Assembly (NCBI RefSeq): GCF_005048265.1
Contig: NZ_SUNH01000019.1
Location: 32,188 to 96,187, forward strand
Source: Paracoccus hibiscisoli
GTDB taxonomy: Bacteria; Pseudomonadota; Alphaproteobacteria; Rhodobacterales; Rhodobacteraceae
Direction: 5' to 3'
DNA length: 64,000 nt
The position numbers and the translations under genes were made by a program. Below the pieces are notes generated by a model. The model was not told the origin of the DNA, searched no databases, and saw only the letters and a program-made list of their open reading frames with translations. This document shows, in pieces, positions 52,142 through 62,383 of the stretch; positions within the stretch are counted from its first letter, which is position 1, and every line of letters begins with the position of its first letter.

Positions 52142-53467
52142 ATGACCACGACATTCCGCGCCCTTCTGGGCGCCACGGCCCTGTGCGCTGTCGGCACCGT
52201 CGCCGCCGCCCAGGACAATGTGACCCTGACCATCGCGACCGTGAACAACGGCGACATGATCCGCATGCAGCAGATGACCGCGCCCTTCACCGAGGCGAAC
52301 CCCAACATCCAGCTTGAATGGGTCACGCTGGAGGAGAACATCCTGCGCGAGCGTGTCACCACCGATATCGCCACCAGCGGCGGGCAGTATGACGTGCTGA
52401 CCATCGGCACCTACGAGGTGCCGATCTGGGCGGCGCAGAACTGGCTAACGCCGCTGGACGACCTTCCCGAGGGCTATGACGTGGACGATCTTGTCCCCGC
52501 CGTCCGCGCCGCCCTGTCGGTCGACGACACCCTCTATGCCGCGCCCTTCTATGCGGAATCGGCGATGGTGATGTATCGCACCGACCTGGCCGAGGCCGCG
52601 GGCGTGACCATCCCGTCGAACCCGACCTGGACCGACATCACGGCGGCGGCCGAGGCGATGACCGACCGCGACGCCGAGGTCTATGGCATCTGCCTGCGCG
52701 GCAAGCCGGGCTGGGGCGAGAACATGGCCTTCCTGACCGCCATGGCCAACAGCTATGGCGCGCGCTGGTTCGACACCGACTGGAACCCCCAGTTCGACAG
52801 CCCGGAATGGCAGGCGACGCTGACCGACTATCTGACGCTGATGAACGAATACGGCCCTCCGGGCGCGTCGTCCAACGGCTTCAACGAGAACCTGTCGCTG
52901 TTCCAGCAGGGCAAGTGCGGCATGTGGATCGACGCGACCGTCGCCGCGGGCTTCGTGACCGATCCCACGGATTCGACCGTGGCCGACAGCGTCGGTTTCG
53001 CCCAGTTCCCCAACAAGGACGGCGTGGACAACCACGGCAACTGGCTGTGGGCGTGGAACCTGGCCATCCCGGCCTCCAGCCAAAAGCAGGAGGCGGCCAA
53101 GGCATTCGTGGCATGGGCGACCAGCAAGGAATACACCGACATGGTGGCCGAGGCGCAGGGCTGGCGCGCGGCCCCTCCGGGCACGCGGACCTCGCTCTAT
53201 GAGAACGCCGAATACCAGGAGGCCGCGCCCTTTGCCGCGATGACGCTGGAGGCCATCAATTCGGCCGACACGCAGAAGGCATCGGTGCAGGACATCCCCT
53301 ACACGGGCGGTCAGTTCGTCGCGATCCCGGAATTCCAGGGCATCGGCACGCAGGTCGGCCAGACCTTCTCGGCGGCGCTGGCAGGTCAGATGTCGGCGGA
53401 TGATGCGCTGGCGGCGGCCCAGACCAGCACCGCGCGTGAGATGGCCCGCGCCGGCTATCCCAAGTAA
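52142..53467 (+). CDS. smoE: Polyol ABC transporter substrate-binding protein SmoE
   Basis: A 441-residue periplasmic binding protein of family 1. The ATG at 52142 follows GGGAGGA and opens a signal peptide ending VGTVAAAQ. The mature protein begins DNVTLTIATVNNGDMIRMQQMT, as in Rhodobacter sphaeroides SmoE, and has YDVLTIGTYEVPIWA and GWGENMAFLTAMANSYGARWFD. It captures sorbitol, mannitol or related hexitols. A strong hairpin follows the gene, which is typical where the binding protein must be made in excess over the permeases. Confidence 0.9.
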   Translation: MTTTFRALLGATALCAVGTVAAAQDNVTLTIATVNNGDMIRMQQMTAPFTEANPNIQLEWVTLEENILRERVTTDIATSGGQYDVLTIGTYEVPIWAAQNWLTPLDDLPEGYDVDDLVPAVRAALSVDDTLYAAPFYAESAMVMYRTDLAEAAGVTIPSNPTWTDITAAAEAMTDRDAEVYGICLRGKPGWGENMAFLTAMANSYGARWFDTDWNPQFDSPEWQATLTDYLTLMNEYGPPGASSNGFNENLSLFQQGKCGMWIDATVAAGFVTDPTDSTVADSVGFAQFPNKDGVDNHGNWLWAWNLAIPASSQKQEAAKAFVAWATSKEYTDMVAEAQGWRAAPPGTRTSLYENAEYQEAAPFAAMTLEAINSADTQKASVQDIPYTGGQFVAIPEFQGIGTQVGQTFSAALAGQMSADDALAAAQTSTAREMARAGYPK

Positions 53468-53475
53468 GGCCCCCC

Positions 53476-53501
53476 GCGCCGCCCCCCGGTCGGGGCGGCG
53501 C
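53476..53501 (+). terminator. Intra-operon hairpin between smoE and smoF
   Basis: A perfect 10-bp stem (GCGCCGCCCC / GGGGCGGCGC) with a six-base loop begins 8 nt after the smoE stop. No T-tract follows and the operon continues, so it more likely stabilises the smoE message or attenuates transcription than ends it. Confidence 0.55.
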
Positions 53502-53529
53502 ACCCCATCCCCCGCAAAGGACGCAAGCC

Positions 53530-54399
53530 ATGGCCACCCGCCAGACCGCCGGTCTCGCGCGCCTGATGCGCGCACCCGCCATCATCCTGCTGTTGATCTG
53601 GATGATCGTCCCGTTGGGGATGACGCTGTATTATTCGTTCCAGAACTATAACCTGCTGAACCCGGCTGCGATCAGCTGGGCGGGCTGGTTCAACTATCAG
53701 TATTTCGTCACCGACCCCGCCTTCATGGCCGCGATCCGCAACACGCTGGTCCTGGTGCTGGGCGTGCTGACCATCACCGTGGTCCTTGGCATCGCCATCG
53801 CTCTGTTGATCGACAAGCCGATCTGGGGGCAGGGGATCGTGCGCATCCTGATCATCTCTCCGTTCTTCGTGATGCCCCCGGTGGCCGCGCTGATCTGGAA
53901 GAACATGATCATGCACCCGTCCTATGGCGTCTTTGCCGACATCGCGCGGTTCCTGGGCCTGCAGCCGGTGGACTGGTTCGCGCAATATCCGCTGACTTCG
54001 ATCGTGATCATCGTGGCCTGGCAATGGCTGCCCTTCGCGACGCTGATCCTGCTGACCGCCCTGCAATCGCTGGACGGAGAGCAGATGGAGGCGGCGGAAA
54101 TGGACGGCGCGGGCGCGATCAGCCGCTTTGTCCACCTGACGCTGCCGCATATGGCGCGGGCGATCACCGTGGTGATCCTGATCCAGACCATCTTCCTGCT
54201 GGGCATCTATGCCGAGATCCTGGTGACCACCAATGGCGGTCCGGGCAATGCATCCACCAACCTGACCTATCTGATCTATCGCGCGGCGCGGCTGAATTTC
54301 GACATCGGGGGCGCTGCGGCAGGCGGCATCATCGCCGTGATCCTGGCCAATCTGGTCGCCATCTTCCTGATGCGCGCCGTCGGCAAGAACCTGGACTGA
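53530..54399 (+). CDS. smoF: Polyol ABC transporter permease SmoF
   Basis: A 289-residue inner-membrane permease of the MalF/UgpA type. The first helix is at residues 15-38 (APAIILLLIWMIVPLGMTLYY, with the family NYNLLNP segment). The EAA loop is MEAAEMDGAGAISRFVHLTLPHM, and LVTTNGGPGNASTNLTYLIY precedes the last helix. It forms the hexitol channel with SmoG and follows smoE by 62 nt. Confidence 0.9.
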   Translation: MATRQTAGLARLMRAPAIILLLIWMIVPLGMTLYYSFQNYNLLNPAAISWAGWFNYQYFVTDPAFMAAIRNTLVLVLGVLTITVVLGIAIALLIDKPIWGQGIVRILIISPFFVMPPVAALIWKNMIMHPSYGVFADIARFLGLQPVDWFAQYPLTSIVIIVAWQWLPFATLILLTALQSLDGEQMEAAEMDGAGAISRFVHLTLPHMARAITVVILIQTIFLLGIYAEILVTTNGGPGNASTNLTYLIYRAARLNFDIGGAAAGGIIAVILANLVAIFLMRAVGKNLD

Positions 54400-54410
54400 G
54401 GGGGCACATC

Positions 54411-55235
54411 ATGGCACGCGCAAGCAGCAGACGCAGCAGGATCGGCTATACCATCGCCGCATGGGTGGTGGCCCTGACGCTGTTCTTTCCGATCCTCTAC
54501 ACGATCATCACCAGCCTCAAGACCGAACAGGAGGCGATCTCGGGCTTCAGCCTGATCCCGTCCTTCACGCTGTCCAGCTTTGAGGCGGTGCAGACCCAGA
54601 ACAACTACTGGCGGCCCTTCACCAATTCTGTGATCCTGGCGGTCGGCTCGACCATTCTGGCGTTGATCGTGGCGATCCCGGCGGCCTGGGCGATGGCCTT
54701 TTCGCCGACCAAGCACACCAAGAACATCCTGATGTGGATGCTGTCCACCAAGATGATGCCCGCTGTGGCGGTGCTGGTGCCGATCTATCTGATCTTTCTG
54801 CGCACCGGGCTGATGGACACGCGGATCGGCCTGACGGTCATGCTGATGCTGATCAACCTGCCGATCGTGGTCTGGATGCTGTACACCTATTTCCGCGAAA
54901 TCCCCGGAGAGATCCTGGAGGCCGCGCGCATGGACGGCGCGTCGCTCAAGGACGAGATCCTGTATGTGCTGACGCCCATGGCGATCCCGGGCATCGCATC
55001 GACCATGCTGCTGAACGTCATCCTGGCCTGGAACGAGGCGTTCTGGACCATCCAGCTGACCACCACCAATGCAGCACCGCTGTCGGCCTTCATCGCCAGC
55101 TTCTCCAGCCCGCAGGGGCTGTTCTGGGCGAAACTCTCGGCGGCCTCCGTCATGGCCATCGCGCCGATCCTGATCATGGGCTGGTTCAGCCAGAAACAAC
55201 TTGTCCGCGGCCTGACCTTCGGCGCGGTGAAATAA
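54411..55235 (+). CDS. smoG: Polyol ABC transporter permease SmoG
   Basis: A 274-residue permease of the MalG type. It has a basic N-terminus, then six membrane segments beginning [23 protein letters not shown]. The EAA loop is [23 protein letters not shown] and the typical [13 protein letters not shown] follows. ATG 54411 is chosen because it lies 11 nt after the smoF stop and gives the canonical start; a longer overlapping frame is a shadow. Pairs with SmoF. Confidence 0.9.
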   Translation: MARASSRRSRIGYTIAAWVVALTLFFPILYTIITSLKTEQEAISGFSLIPSFTLSSFEAVQTQNNYWRPFTNSVILAVGSTILALIVAIPAAWAMAFSPTKHTKNILMWMLSTKMMPAVAVLVPIYLIFLRTGLMDTRIGLTVMLMLINLPIVVWMLYTYFREIPGEILEAARMDGASLKDEILYVLTPMAIPGIASTMLLNVILAWNEAFWTIQLTTTNAAPLSAFIASFSSPQGLFWAKLSAASVMAIAPILIMGWFSQKQLVRGLTFGAVK

Positions 55236-55245
55236 GGGGACCATC

Positions 55246-56250
55246 ATGGGACGCATCACCCTTGAGGCAGTGACCAAGCGGTTCGGAGAGGTCGAGGTCA
55301 TCCCGCCCCTGAACCTGGACATCGACGATGGCGAGTTCGTGGTCTTTGTCGGGCCCTCGGGCTGCGGGAAATCCACGCTGCTGCGCCTGATCGCGGGGCT
55401 GGAGGATACGTCCGGCGGGCGCATCCTGATCGACGGCAAGGATGCCACCGACACGCCGCCCGCCAAGCGTGGCCTGGCGATGGTGTTCCAAAGCTATGCG
55501 CTTTATCCGCACATGTCGGTCCGAAAGAACATCGCGTTCCCGATGCGCATGGCGGGGGTGCCCCAGGACGAACAGGACCGCCGCATCACTGCGGCCGCCA
55601 AGGCCCTGAACCTGACCGATTACCTGGACCGCAAGCCGGGCCAGCTGTCGGGCGGGCAACGCCAGCGCGTGGCCATCGGGCGGGCCATCGTGCGCGAACC
55701 GGCGGCGTTTCTGTTCGACGAGCCGCTGTCGAACCTGGACGCCGCCCTGCGCGTCGGCATGCGCCTGGAGATCAGCGAGCTGCACAACCGGCTGAAGACC
55801 ACGATGGTCTATGTCACCCACGATCAGGTCGAGGCGATGACCATGGCCGACAAGATCGTCGTGCTGCGCGCGGGCTTCATCGAGCAGGTGGGCAGCCCGA
55901 TGGACCTGTATCGCGCGCCCAAGAACCTGTTCGTCGCGGGCTTTATCGGCAGCCCGAAAATGAACCTGATCGACGGCCCCGAGGCCGCCCGCCACGGCGC
56001 CCATACCATCGGCATCCGCCCCGAACATATCGCCGTATCGCCCACCGCAGGCACCTGGCAGGGCCGCGTCGGCGTCAGTGAGCATCTGGGGTCCGACACG
56101 TTCTTCTATGTCGAGGGGACGGGCCTGGCCGAGACGATCACCGTCCGCGCGGGCGGCGATATCGACCTGCATCACGGCGACACGGTCTTCCTGACGCCGG
56201 ACGCCGCGCAGATGCACCGCTTTGATGACACCGGGGCGCGCATCGCATGA
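55246..56250 (+). CDS. smoK: Polyol ABC transporter ATPase SmoK
   Basis: A 334-residue MalK/UgpC-type ATPase with Walker [10 protein letters not shown]-loop [11 protein letters not shown], signature [15 protein letters not shown], Walker [14 protein letters not shown] and H-loop [14 protein letters not shown]. The C-terminal TOBE domain contains [12 protein letters not shown]. It powers the hexitol importer. Its stop overlaps the smoS start (ATGA), coupling transport to oxidation of the imported polyol. Confidence 0.92.
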   Translation: MGRITLEAVTKRFGEVEVIPPLNLDIDDGEFVVFVGPSGCGKSTLLRLIAGLEDTSGGRILIDGKDATDTPPAKRGLAMVFQSYALYPHMSVRKNIAFPMRMAGVPQDEQDRRITAAAKALNLTDYLDRKPGQLSGGQRQRVAIGRAIVREPAAFLFDEPLSNLDAALRVGMRLEISELHNRLKTTMVYVTHDQVEAMTMADKIVVLRAGFIEQVGSPMDLYRAPKNLFVAGFIGSPKMNLIDGPEAARHGAHTIGIRPEHIAVSPTAGTWQGRVGVSEHLGSDTFFYVEGTGLAETITVRAGGDIDLHHGDTVFLTPDAAQMHRFDDTGARIA

Positions 56251-57017
56251 GGCTGTCCGGGAAATCCGCCCTGATCACCGGGGCCGCGCGCGGCATCGGC
56301 CTGGAATTCGCCCGCGCCTATCTGCGCGAGGGCGCCCGCGTGGCGATCTGCGACATCAACCTGGAGGCCGCCCGCGCGGCAGCCGCCGGTCTGGGCCAGG
56401 GCGCCATCGCCGTGGCGCTGGACGTGACCGATCAGGCCAGCATCGACGCCTGCGTGGCCTCGGTGGAGAGCCAGTTCGGCGGCATCGACATCCTGATCAA
56501 CAACGCGGCCCTGTTCACCGCCGCCCCCATCACTGACATCACCCGCGCCGATCACGACCGCATCATGGCGGTGAACGTGTCGGGTACGCTGTTCATGATG
56601 CAGGCCGTCGCGCGGTCGATGATCGCGCGCGGGCAGGGGGGTCGGATCATCAACATGGCCTCTCAGGCCGGGCGGCGCGGAGAGGCACTGGTCGCGGTCT
56701 ATTGCGCCAGCAAGGCCGCGGTCATCAGCCTGACGCAATCGGCGGGCCTGAACCTGATCGCCCACGGGATCACCGTGAACGCAATCGCCCCCGGCGTGGT
56801 CGATGGCGAACACTGGGACGGCGTCGACGCGTTCTTCGCGAAATACGAAAACAAGGCCCCCGGCCAGAAAAAGGCCGAGGTCGGCGCCGCCGTCCCCTTT
56901 GGCCGCATGGGCACCGCGGCGGACCTGACCGGCATGGCCGTTTTCCTGGCCTCCCGCGATGCCGATTACATCGTGGCCCAGACCTACAATGTCGACGGCG
57001 GCAACTGGCTCAGCTGA
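56247..57017 (+). CDS. smoS: Sorbitol (polyol) dehydrogenase SmoS, short-chain dehydrogenase
   Basis: A 256-residue SDR enzyme that oxidises sorbitol or galactitol with NAD. Motifs are the cofactor site TGAARGIG, Asp in AICDIN (NAD preference), NNAAL, the catalytic Ser in [13 protein letters not shown] and YCASKAA. The C-terminus DGGNWLS is typical of SmoS. The [20 protein letters not shown] segment matches the substrate loop of Rhodobacter SmoS as I remember it. It overlaps smoK by 4 nt. Confidence 0.92.
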   Translation: MRLSGKSALITGAARGIGLEFARAYLREGARVAICDINLEAARAAAAGLGQGAIAVALDVTDQASIDACVASVESQFGGIDILINNAALFTAAPITDITRADHDRIMAVNVSGTLFMMQAVARSMIARGQGGRIINMASQAGRRGEALVAVYCASKAAVISLTQSAGLNLIAHGITVNAIAPGVVDGEHWDGVDAFFAKYENKAPGQKKAEVGAAVPFGRMGTAADLTGMAVFLASRDADYIVAQTYNVDGGNWLS

Positions 57018-57098
57018 CCGCCGCACCCGCTGCAATTCCCGGCCCCCCGCGCGCATCCCGCGCCGCGGACCAGGGGCGCTTTGACGAAAGGTCCGATC

Positions 57099-58571
57099 AT
57101 GGCCACCCAACTGACCCAATCCGCGCTGGCCGGGCTGCCCGACACGGTGGCGCGTCCCGCCTATGACCGCAGCGCGCTGACCGCGGGCATCCTGCATGTC
57201 GGCGTCGGCAATTTTCACCGCGCGCATATGGCGTGGTATCTGGACCGGCTGTTCGCCGAAGGCCGCGACCACAGTTGGGCGTTGCGCGGCGCGGGCGTGC
57301 GTCCGGGCGACGCGGCCATGCGCGACCGGCTCGCCGCCCAAGACTGGCTGACCACGCTGGTCGAGCTGGACCCGGCGGGCCTGTCCGCGCAGGTGCTGGG
57401 GTCGATGGTCGATTTCGTGGCTGTGGATCCGCGTGCCACCATCGCCGCGATGGCCGATCCCGCGATCCGCATCGTGTCGCTGACCATCACCGAGGGCGGG
57501 TATTACGTCGATGCCAAGACCGACGGCTTCGACGCAGGTCACCCTGACATGGTGCATGATGCAGGCGCGCCCGACGCGCCGCTGACGGTGTTCGGCATGA
57601 TCCTGGCGGCGCTGCGGGCGCGGCGCGATGCGGGGCATGCGCCCTTCACGGTGCTGTCCTGCGACAACCTGCCGGAGAACGGCCATGTCTGCGCGCGCAC
57701 GCTGACGGGGCTGGCCCGCGCGCAGGACCCGGCGATGGCCGATTGGGTGCAGGCGAACGTGGCCTTTCCGAACAGCATGGTCGATTGCATCACCCCCGCG
57801 ACCAGCGACCGCGAACGCGCCCTGGTCCGCGACCGCTTTGGCATCGAAGATGCCGCCCCAGTCGTCTGCGAGCCGTTCCGCCAATGGGTGCTGGAGGACA
57901 ACTTCCCCCAGGGCCGCCCCGCGCTGGAGGCCGTCGGCGCCGAATTCGTCGCCGATGTCAGCCGCCACGAACTGATGAAGCTGCGCATCCTGAACGGCGG
58001 CCACGCGGCCATCGCCTATGCCTCGGCGCTGCTGGGGCACCATTTCGTGCATGACGCGATGGCGGACGGCGACATCGCCGCATGGCTGCGCGCGTTGGAG
58101 ACGCGCGAGATCGTTCCGACCCTGCAGCCCATCGCAGGGGTCAGCTATGACGACTATCTGACGCTGATCGTCAGCCGCTTTTCCAACCCTCAGATCGGGG
58201 ACACCATCCCCCGCCTGTGCCTGGACGGGTCGAACCGTCAGCCGAAATTCATCCTGCCGACGCTGCGCGACCGGCTGGCTGTGGGCGCGCCCATCGACGG
58301 GCTGGCGTTGGAGCTGGCGCTGTGGTGCCGCTATTGCGAAGGCACGACCGAGGCGGGCGCGCCCATCGCCGCCAACGACGATGCGCATGCGACCCTGCGC
58401 CAGCACGCGCTGGCCGCGCGGGACGATCCGCGGGCGTTCCTCTCCCAGCATGCGATCTTTGGCGACCTGGCCGGGCCGGCGCCGCTGATCGCGGCTTTTT
58501 CCGACGCGCTGTCCGCGCTGCGCCGGGACGGGGTGCGCGCGACGCTTGTGGCCTATGCCGCTGACCGCTGA
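57099..58571 (+). CDS. mtlK: Mannitol 2-dehydrogenase MtlK
   Basis: A 490-residue long-chain polyol dehydrogenase that makes fructose from mannitol (or related hexitols) with NAD. It has the N-terminal nucleotide motif GVGNFHRAHMAWYLD and the family catalytic helix region KLRILNGGHAAIAYASALLGH containing the catalytic Lys. SITxxGY-like LTITEGGYYVDA and FPNSMVDCITPAT are also visible. The ATG at 57099 follows AAAGG; a TTG at 57081 is less likely. Last intact gene of the smo operon. The kinase that usually follows (xylB or fructokinase) is absent. Confidence 0.93.
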   Translation: MATQLTQSALAGLPDTVARPAYDRSALTAGILHVGVGNFHRAHMAWYLDRLFAEGRDHSWALRGAGVRPGDAAMRDRLAAQDWLTTLVELDPAGLSAQVLGSMVDFVAVDPRATIAAMADPAIRIVSLTITEGGYYVDAKTDGFDAGHPDMVHDAGAPDAPLTVFGMILAALRARRDAGHAPFTVLSCDNLPENGHVCARTLTGLARAQDPAMADWVQANVAFPNSMVDCITPATSDRERALVRDRFGIEDAAPVVCEPFRQWVLEDNFPQGRPALEAVGAEFVADVSRHELMKLRILNGGHAAIAYASALLGHHFVHDAMADGDIAAWLRALETREIVPTLQPIAGVSYDDYLTLIVSRFSNPQIGDTIPRLCLDGSNRQPKFILPTLRDRLAVGAPIDGLALELALWCRYCEGTTEAGAPIAANDDAHATLRQHALAARDDPRAFLSQHAIFGDLAGPAPLIAAFSDALSALRRDGVRATLVAYAADR

Positions 58572-58628
58572 CGGTGGGGCAGGGGTAGACGGCGGTCGCC
58601 CGCGCGGGCTGCGGTCCAGCCATGGCGG

Positions 58629-58877
58629 ATGGCGCGTCCGCCCGCCGCGGGGCGTTCGAACCGGCAGGTGCGTGACATCTCGGCGCCGCTGTTCCGTTGG
58701 GCCGAACCGCCCTGGCACAATATCCAGGAGAGCGTCGCCCTGATCCAGCAAGAATTTATCGATTGCCTGCGCGAGGGGCGCGTGCCCGAAACCTCCGGAC
58801 GCGACAACCTGCGCACGCTGGCACTGGTCGAGGCGGCCTATGCCTCGGCCCGCGACGGCAGCCGGCTCCGCCCCTGA
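58629..58877 (+). pseudogene. C-terminal remnant of a Gfo/Idh/MocA-family oxidoreductase
   Basis: From about 58689 the frame reads LFRWAEPPWHNIQESV and later FIDCLREGRVPETSGRDNLR, then TLALVEAAYASARDG, the characteristic C-terminal end of sugar and inositol dehydrogenases of this family (which are about 330-380 residues). No N-terminal Rossmann domain lies upstream; the preceding codons are not family-like. A deletion probably joined this tail to the end of the smo operon. Confidence 0.75.
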
Positions 58878-59494
58878 CGCGCGCTTTGGCTGGCGTCCCC
58901 CGAGCGGCTGGCGCCAGAGGGTGATCGCCTAACCCGAACGGGGCCGGGGCGAGCCATCCATCGTCGCCTTCCCGATCCGCGATTGGGCCACGGTCTCCCC
59001 GCCGGCCGCATCCGCGCCGCGTGTTCGAAGGGTGCTGGTCCATCCCCGCCCTGGACGAGACCCGAGGCCGCCGGGGCCCGCCTCGCCGTTAGCCACGGTG
59101 AATGGCGTCGCGCCGTGCGCTCCACTGCAAGCGCACGGGCGGCAGCCTCGCCAATCTCTTCGACACTAAAGCGCACGCCGTTCCCGCCGGACCGTGTGGG
59201 ACGGTCCGGCGCTGGTGAGGGCGGGGTCTGGCCACGTCTTCCGGACACTGCAGGTGCGGCTGCTTCCCACGCTCCTTGCGGCGGTCGACCGCGCATCCGC
59301 GCTGCATGGCGTCCGAGGGGCCGCCGTTTCGCTGCGCGGCTGCGACGCCCCGATCTGGCCATCCACCGGTCAGCAATTGCAGGTTAATATGGCGGATTTT
59401 CAGGATTGAAGGGCTTGGTAACCGTTTGGAAACCGGGCTCTGATAGGGGCTTGGGTCGACGCCACTCATGACCAGACCCAGAAAAGGGGTGACC
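58878..59494. other. Gene-poor region with a perfect 10-bp inverted repeat
   Basis: No supported gene in about 615 nt. Overlapping open frames on both strands lack family features and ribosome sites. At 59186-59210 there is a perfect hairpin (GCCGGACCGT, GTGGG, ACGGTCCGGC) without a T-tract. The last 100 nt before the chemoreceptor gene are less GC-rich and should contain its promoter, which I cannot define. Confidence 0.45.
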
Positions 59495-61753
59495 ATGCCG
59501 ACCCGATCCATGTCCATTCGCGCCAAGCTGGCATTTTCGGCTGCGGCCCTGACCGCCCTGTCGATCATTGCCGTGATCATGCTGACCACCACCCTGATGT
59601 CCCGCGTCTCCTCTCAGGAGGCGGAGGCACATGCCCGAACCCTGATCGCCGAATATACCGCGATGGTCACCCAGGACATGAACAGCGTGATCGAGACCGT
59701 GCGAACCAGCGTCGCCGCCGTCGAGGGGATCGTGGCCGACCCGGTGGTGGACCGGGAATTGCTGGCGCGCGTCGTGCGCGGCGTTGTGACCACCCGTCCC
59801 GATCTGGTGGGCATGACTTTGGCGCTGGAGCCTGACGCCCTTGGTGACGACGCCCGGTCCGTGGGTGGCGCCTATTCCGATCCGTCGGGACGGTTCGTGC
59901 CCTATTTCTTCTACGCCCCCGACGGCACCGTGGCGCTTGAACAGCTGGACATGAGCCCCGAGGCCGGGACCGAATCCTGGTATGACCGCCCCCTGCGCGA
60001 GGCACGCGACCTGATCACGCCGCCCTATCTGTACAGCGTGAACGGCGCCGACGTCCTGATGACCACCGCCAGCGGCGTGGTGCGTCGCGCGGGGCAGCCC
60101 ATCGGCATCCTGACCGGCGATGTCGGGCTGGATGATCTGTCCACCCGGATCGACCGGCTGCGACCCTTTGGCGACGGTCAGGTGCGGCTGATCAGCTCGG
60201 GCGGGCTGTGGATCGCGCATGAGGACCGGTCGCTGCTGGGTCAGCCCATCTCGGCTGCGGATCGTGCCCTGATGGATGACGGGGCCCTGCACTATGCCTC
60301 GGTCGGGGATCAGCAGATGATGGTTCTCAGCGGAACGGTGGACTTTACCGATGTGGATGAAAGCTGGACCCTGCTGATGCAGGTGCCGCGCGCCACGGTG
60401 ATGGCCCAGGTCACGGCCACCCGCGACCGGGCGGTGATGGCGGCGGCGCTGCTGCTGCTGCTGACCCTGGCCGTGGTCTGGTTCGGCGCCCAGATTATCT
60501 CGCGCCCGATCGAGGCGATGACCGCCGCCATGCGGCGTCTGGCGGATGGGCATCTGGACACCCCTATCCCGCATTCCGGCCGCCGGGACGAGATCGGGGG
60601 CATGGCCTCTGCCATGCAGATCTTCCGTGACCGCGCGATCGAGGCCAAGCGCCTTGAGGACGAGGCCGCCAGCAGTCGCGCGGAGCGCGAGCAGGCCGCC
60701 CAGGCAGAGGCCGCCCGCCAGTCCCGCGTCGTGCGCGAGATCGGCACCGGGCTGGAGCGTCTGGCCGCCGGCGACATGACCCACCAGATCGGCAGCCCCG
60801 CGCATGATCCCTTCCCTCAGGGCTACGATTCGCTGCGGCTGGCCTTCAACGGCGTCGTCACGCGCCTGTCCCAGACCATCCGCCGCATCGCGGATGTGGC
60901 CCATCAGGTGCGCGGCGGCGCGGATGAGATCAACATGGCCGCCGGAGAGCTGTCCAGCCGGGCCGAGACCCAGGCCGCCACGCTGGAGCAATCCGCCGCA
61001 GCGCTGAACCAGATGAATGAGAGCCTGCGCCAGACCGCCGAGAGCGCGCGGGGCGCGGAACGCGCCAGCAGCCAGAACCGCGATATCGCGCGCGACAGCG
61101 CAGGCGTCGTCACCGAGGCCGTGACCGCCATGCGCGGCATCCAGAAATCCTCCGAGCAGATCACCCGGATCATCGGGGTGATCGACGACATCGCCTTCCA
61201 GACCAATCTGTTGGCGCTGAACGCGGGGGTCGAGGCCGCCCGCGCCGGAGAGGCGGGCCGCGGCTTTGCGGTCGTCGCATCCGAGGTGCGGGGTCTTGCG
61301 CAACGCGCCGCCGAATCGGCCCGCGAGGTGCGCGGCCTGATCTCGGAGAGCGCGGCGCAGGTCAAGACAGGGTCGGAGCTGGTGGGTCGTACCGGCGACA
61401 GTCTGGCCGTCATCCTGCAGAAGGCGTCCGAGGTTTCCGAGCAGATCGCGGCCATCGCGCTCGCCACCAGCGAGCAATCGGTCGGTCTGGGCGAGATCAA
61501 CACCGGCGTGAACCAGCTGGACCAGGTCACCCAGCAGAACGCGGCCGTGGCCGAGCAGGCCACCGCCGCCTCGATGTCCCTGCGTCAGCAGGCCGAGGTG
61601 CTCTCCTCCGAGATCGGCGCCTTCCAGGTGGACGGCATGGCGCAACGCGATGACACGCCGCGCCCCTCGCTGGCCCCCCACTTCGCGGTCGAGGCCCGGC
61701 CGATCCGTCTGGCGGGCGGTGGTTCCGGTCGCGACCAAATGCTGGAGTTCTGA
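59495..61753 (+). CDS. Transmembrane methyl-accepting chemotaxis protein
   Basis: A 752-residue receptor when started at 59495, after AAAAGGGG; an ATG at 59468 would add nine residues. Membrane segment 1 is at about residues 8-35 ([23 protein letters not shown]). A double-Cache periplasmic sensor spans about 40-310, with YFFYAPDG and [19 protein letters not shown]. Membrane segment 2 is [24 protein letters not shown] domain ([23 protein letters not shown]), a second HAMP-like unit and an MCP signalling domain ([37 protein letters not shown]) follow. Ligand unknown; dCache domains often bind amino acids or organic acids. Confidence 0.92.
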   Translation: MPTRSMSIRAKLAFSAAALTALSIIAVIMLTTTLMSRVSSQEAEAHARTLIAEYTAMVTQDMNSVIETVRTSVAAVEGIVADPVVDRELLARVVRGVVTTRPDLVGMTLALEPDALGDDARSVGGAYSDPSGRFVPYFFYAPDGTVALEQLDMSPEAGTESWYDRPLREARDLITPPYLYSVNGADVLMTTASGVVRRAGQPIGILTGDVGLDDLSTRIDRLRPFGDGQVRLISSGGLWIAHEDRSLLGQPISAADRALMDDGALHYASVGDQQMMVLSGTVDFTDVDESWTLLMQVPRATVMAQVTATRDRAVMAAALLLLLTLAVVWFGAQIISRPIEAMTAAMRRLADGHLDTPIPHSGRRDEIGGMASAMQIFRDRAIEAKRLEDEAASSRAEREQAAQAEAARQSRVVREIGTGLERLAAGDMTHQIGSPAHDPFPQGYDSLRLAFNGVVTRLSQTIRRIADVAHQVRGGADEINMAAGELSSRAETQAATLEQSAAALNQMNESLRQTAESARGAERASSQNRDIARDSAGVVTEAVTAMRGIQKSSEQITRIIGVIDDIAFQTNLLALNAGVEAARAGEAGRGFAVVASEVRGLAQRAAESAREVRGLISESAAQVKTGSELVGRTGDSLAVILQKASEVSEQIAAIALATSEQSVGLGEINTGVNQLDQVTQQNAAVAEQATAASMSLRQQAEVLSSEIGAFQVDGMAQRDDTPRPSLAPHFAVEARPIRLAGGGSGRDQMLEF

Positions 61754-61774
61754 CGCAAGGAATTATACCCCTTG

Positions 61775-61803
61775 GCCCGTCACGGTCCGTGGCTGTGACG
61801 GGC
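61775..61803 (+). terminator. Hairpin after the chemoreceptor gene
   Basis: A perfect 9-bp stem (GCCCGTCAC / GTGACGGGC) with an 11-nt loop begins 21 nt after the stop. No strong T-tract follows, so termination is plausible but not certain. Confidence 0.5.
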
Positions 61804-62383
61804 TGTCTGCCAGGAAGACGCGGACATATGCGCGCGACCCCTGCAGATGCAGGTCGCTGGTCCTGCTGCTGGCGGCGACACCACCTTCAACCTTGGGCGG
61901 TCGTCCGACGAATACCGGTCTGAGGACGACCTTGGCATCGGGCCACAGGGCACCATTTTCGGGGGCGCGGGCCGGTTGAGCGTCCCGCGCTCCGCCCTGA
62001 TCTGATCAACCCGCGGGCTGGTAAGCATGTCAGGGGTTTTGGGACACTGACCGGCGCTGCACACCATGCGCTCCATCACTGCTCCAATGCACCGTACGGG
62101 CGTCAACAAGCCTCGGCTTTGGCCCTCGAGCACCTGCCCCGGAGAGGGGCTGCCGGCAGACAGGCGGATGGCGTATCATCGGAACGTCTTCCGACACCGG
62201 GGCATGTGGGTCGGGCGTCTTGCGGATGCGAGCCTGTGTCGCTATGTCGAGGATGCGGGACCGGGCCCCTCTGGCGCTGTGATCGAACACAGCGCGATGT
62301 CGGACCGCATCGAGCGTGCTCGGTGTGCCTGGCGGTCCGTCCCCTTCCATACCCTGCGCGATGGCATCTGTCTCGAGGGCATC
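61804..62383. other. Intergenic region upstream of the TerC-family gene
   Basis: About 580 nt without a supported gene. The terC frame is open back to 62066, but its extra residues (rich in Arg, Pro and Cys) are not family-like. I looked for a manganese (yybP-ykoY) riboswitch, which precedes some TerC-family genes such as alx, and saw no convincing conserved core. Confidence 0.4.

Noticed and set aside
58838..59362. A 174-codon minus-strand frame
   Set aside because: A short stretch (RFSVEEIGEAAARALAVER) looks protein-like, but the rest is Arg/Pro/Gly-rich and no start or family could be supported.
61804..62383. Manganese (yybP-ykoY) riboswitch upstream of the TerC-family gene
   Set aside because: Considered because alx-type genes often have one; no conserved core or paired arms were found by eye.
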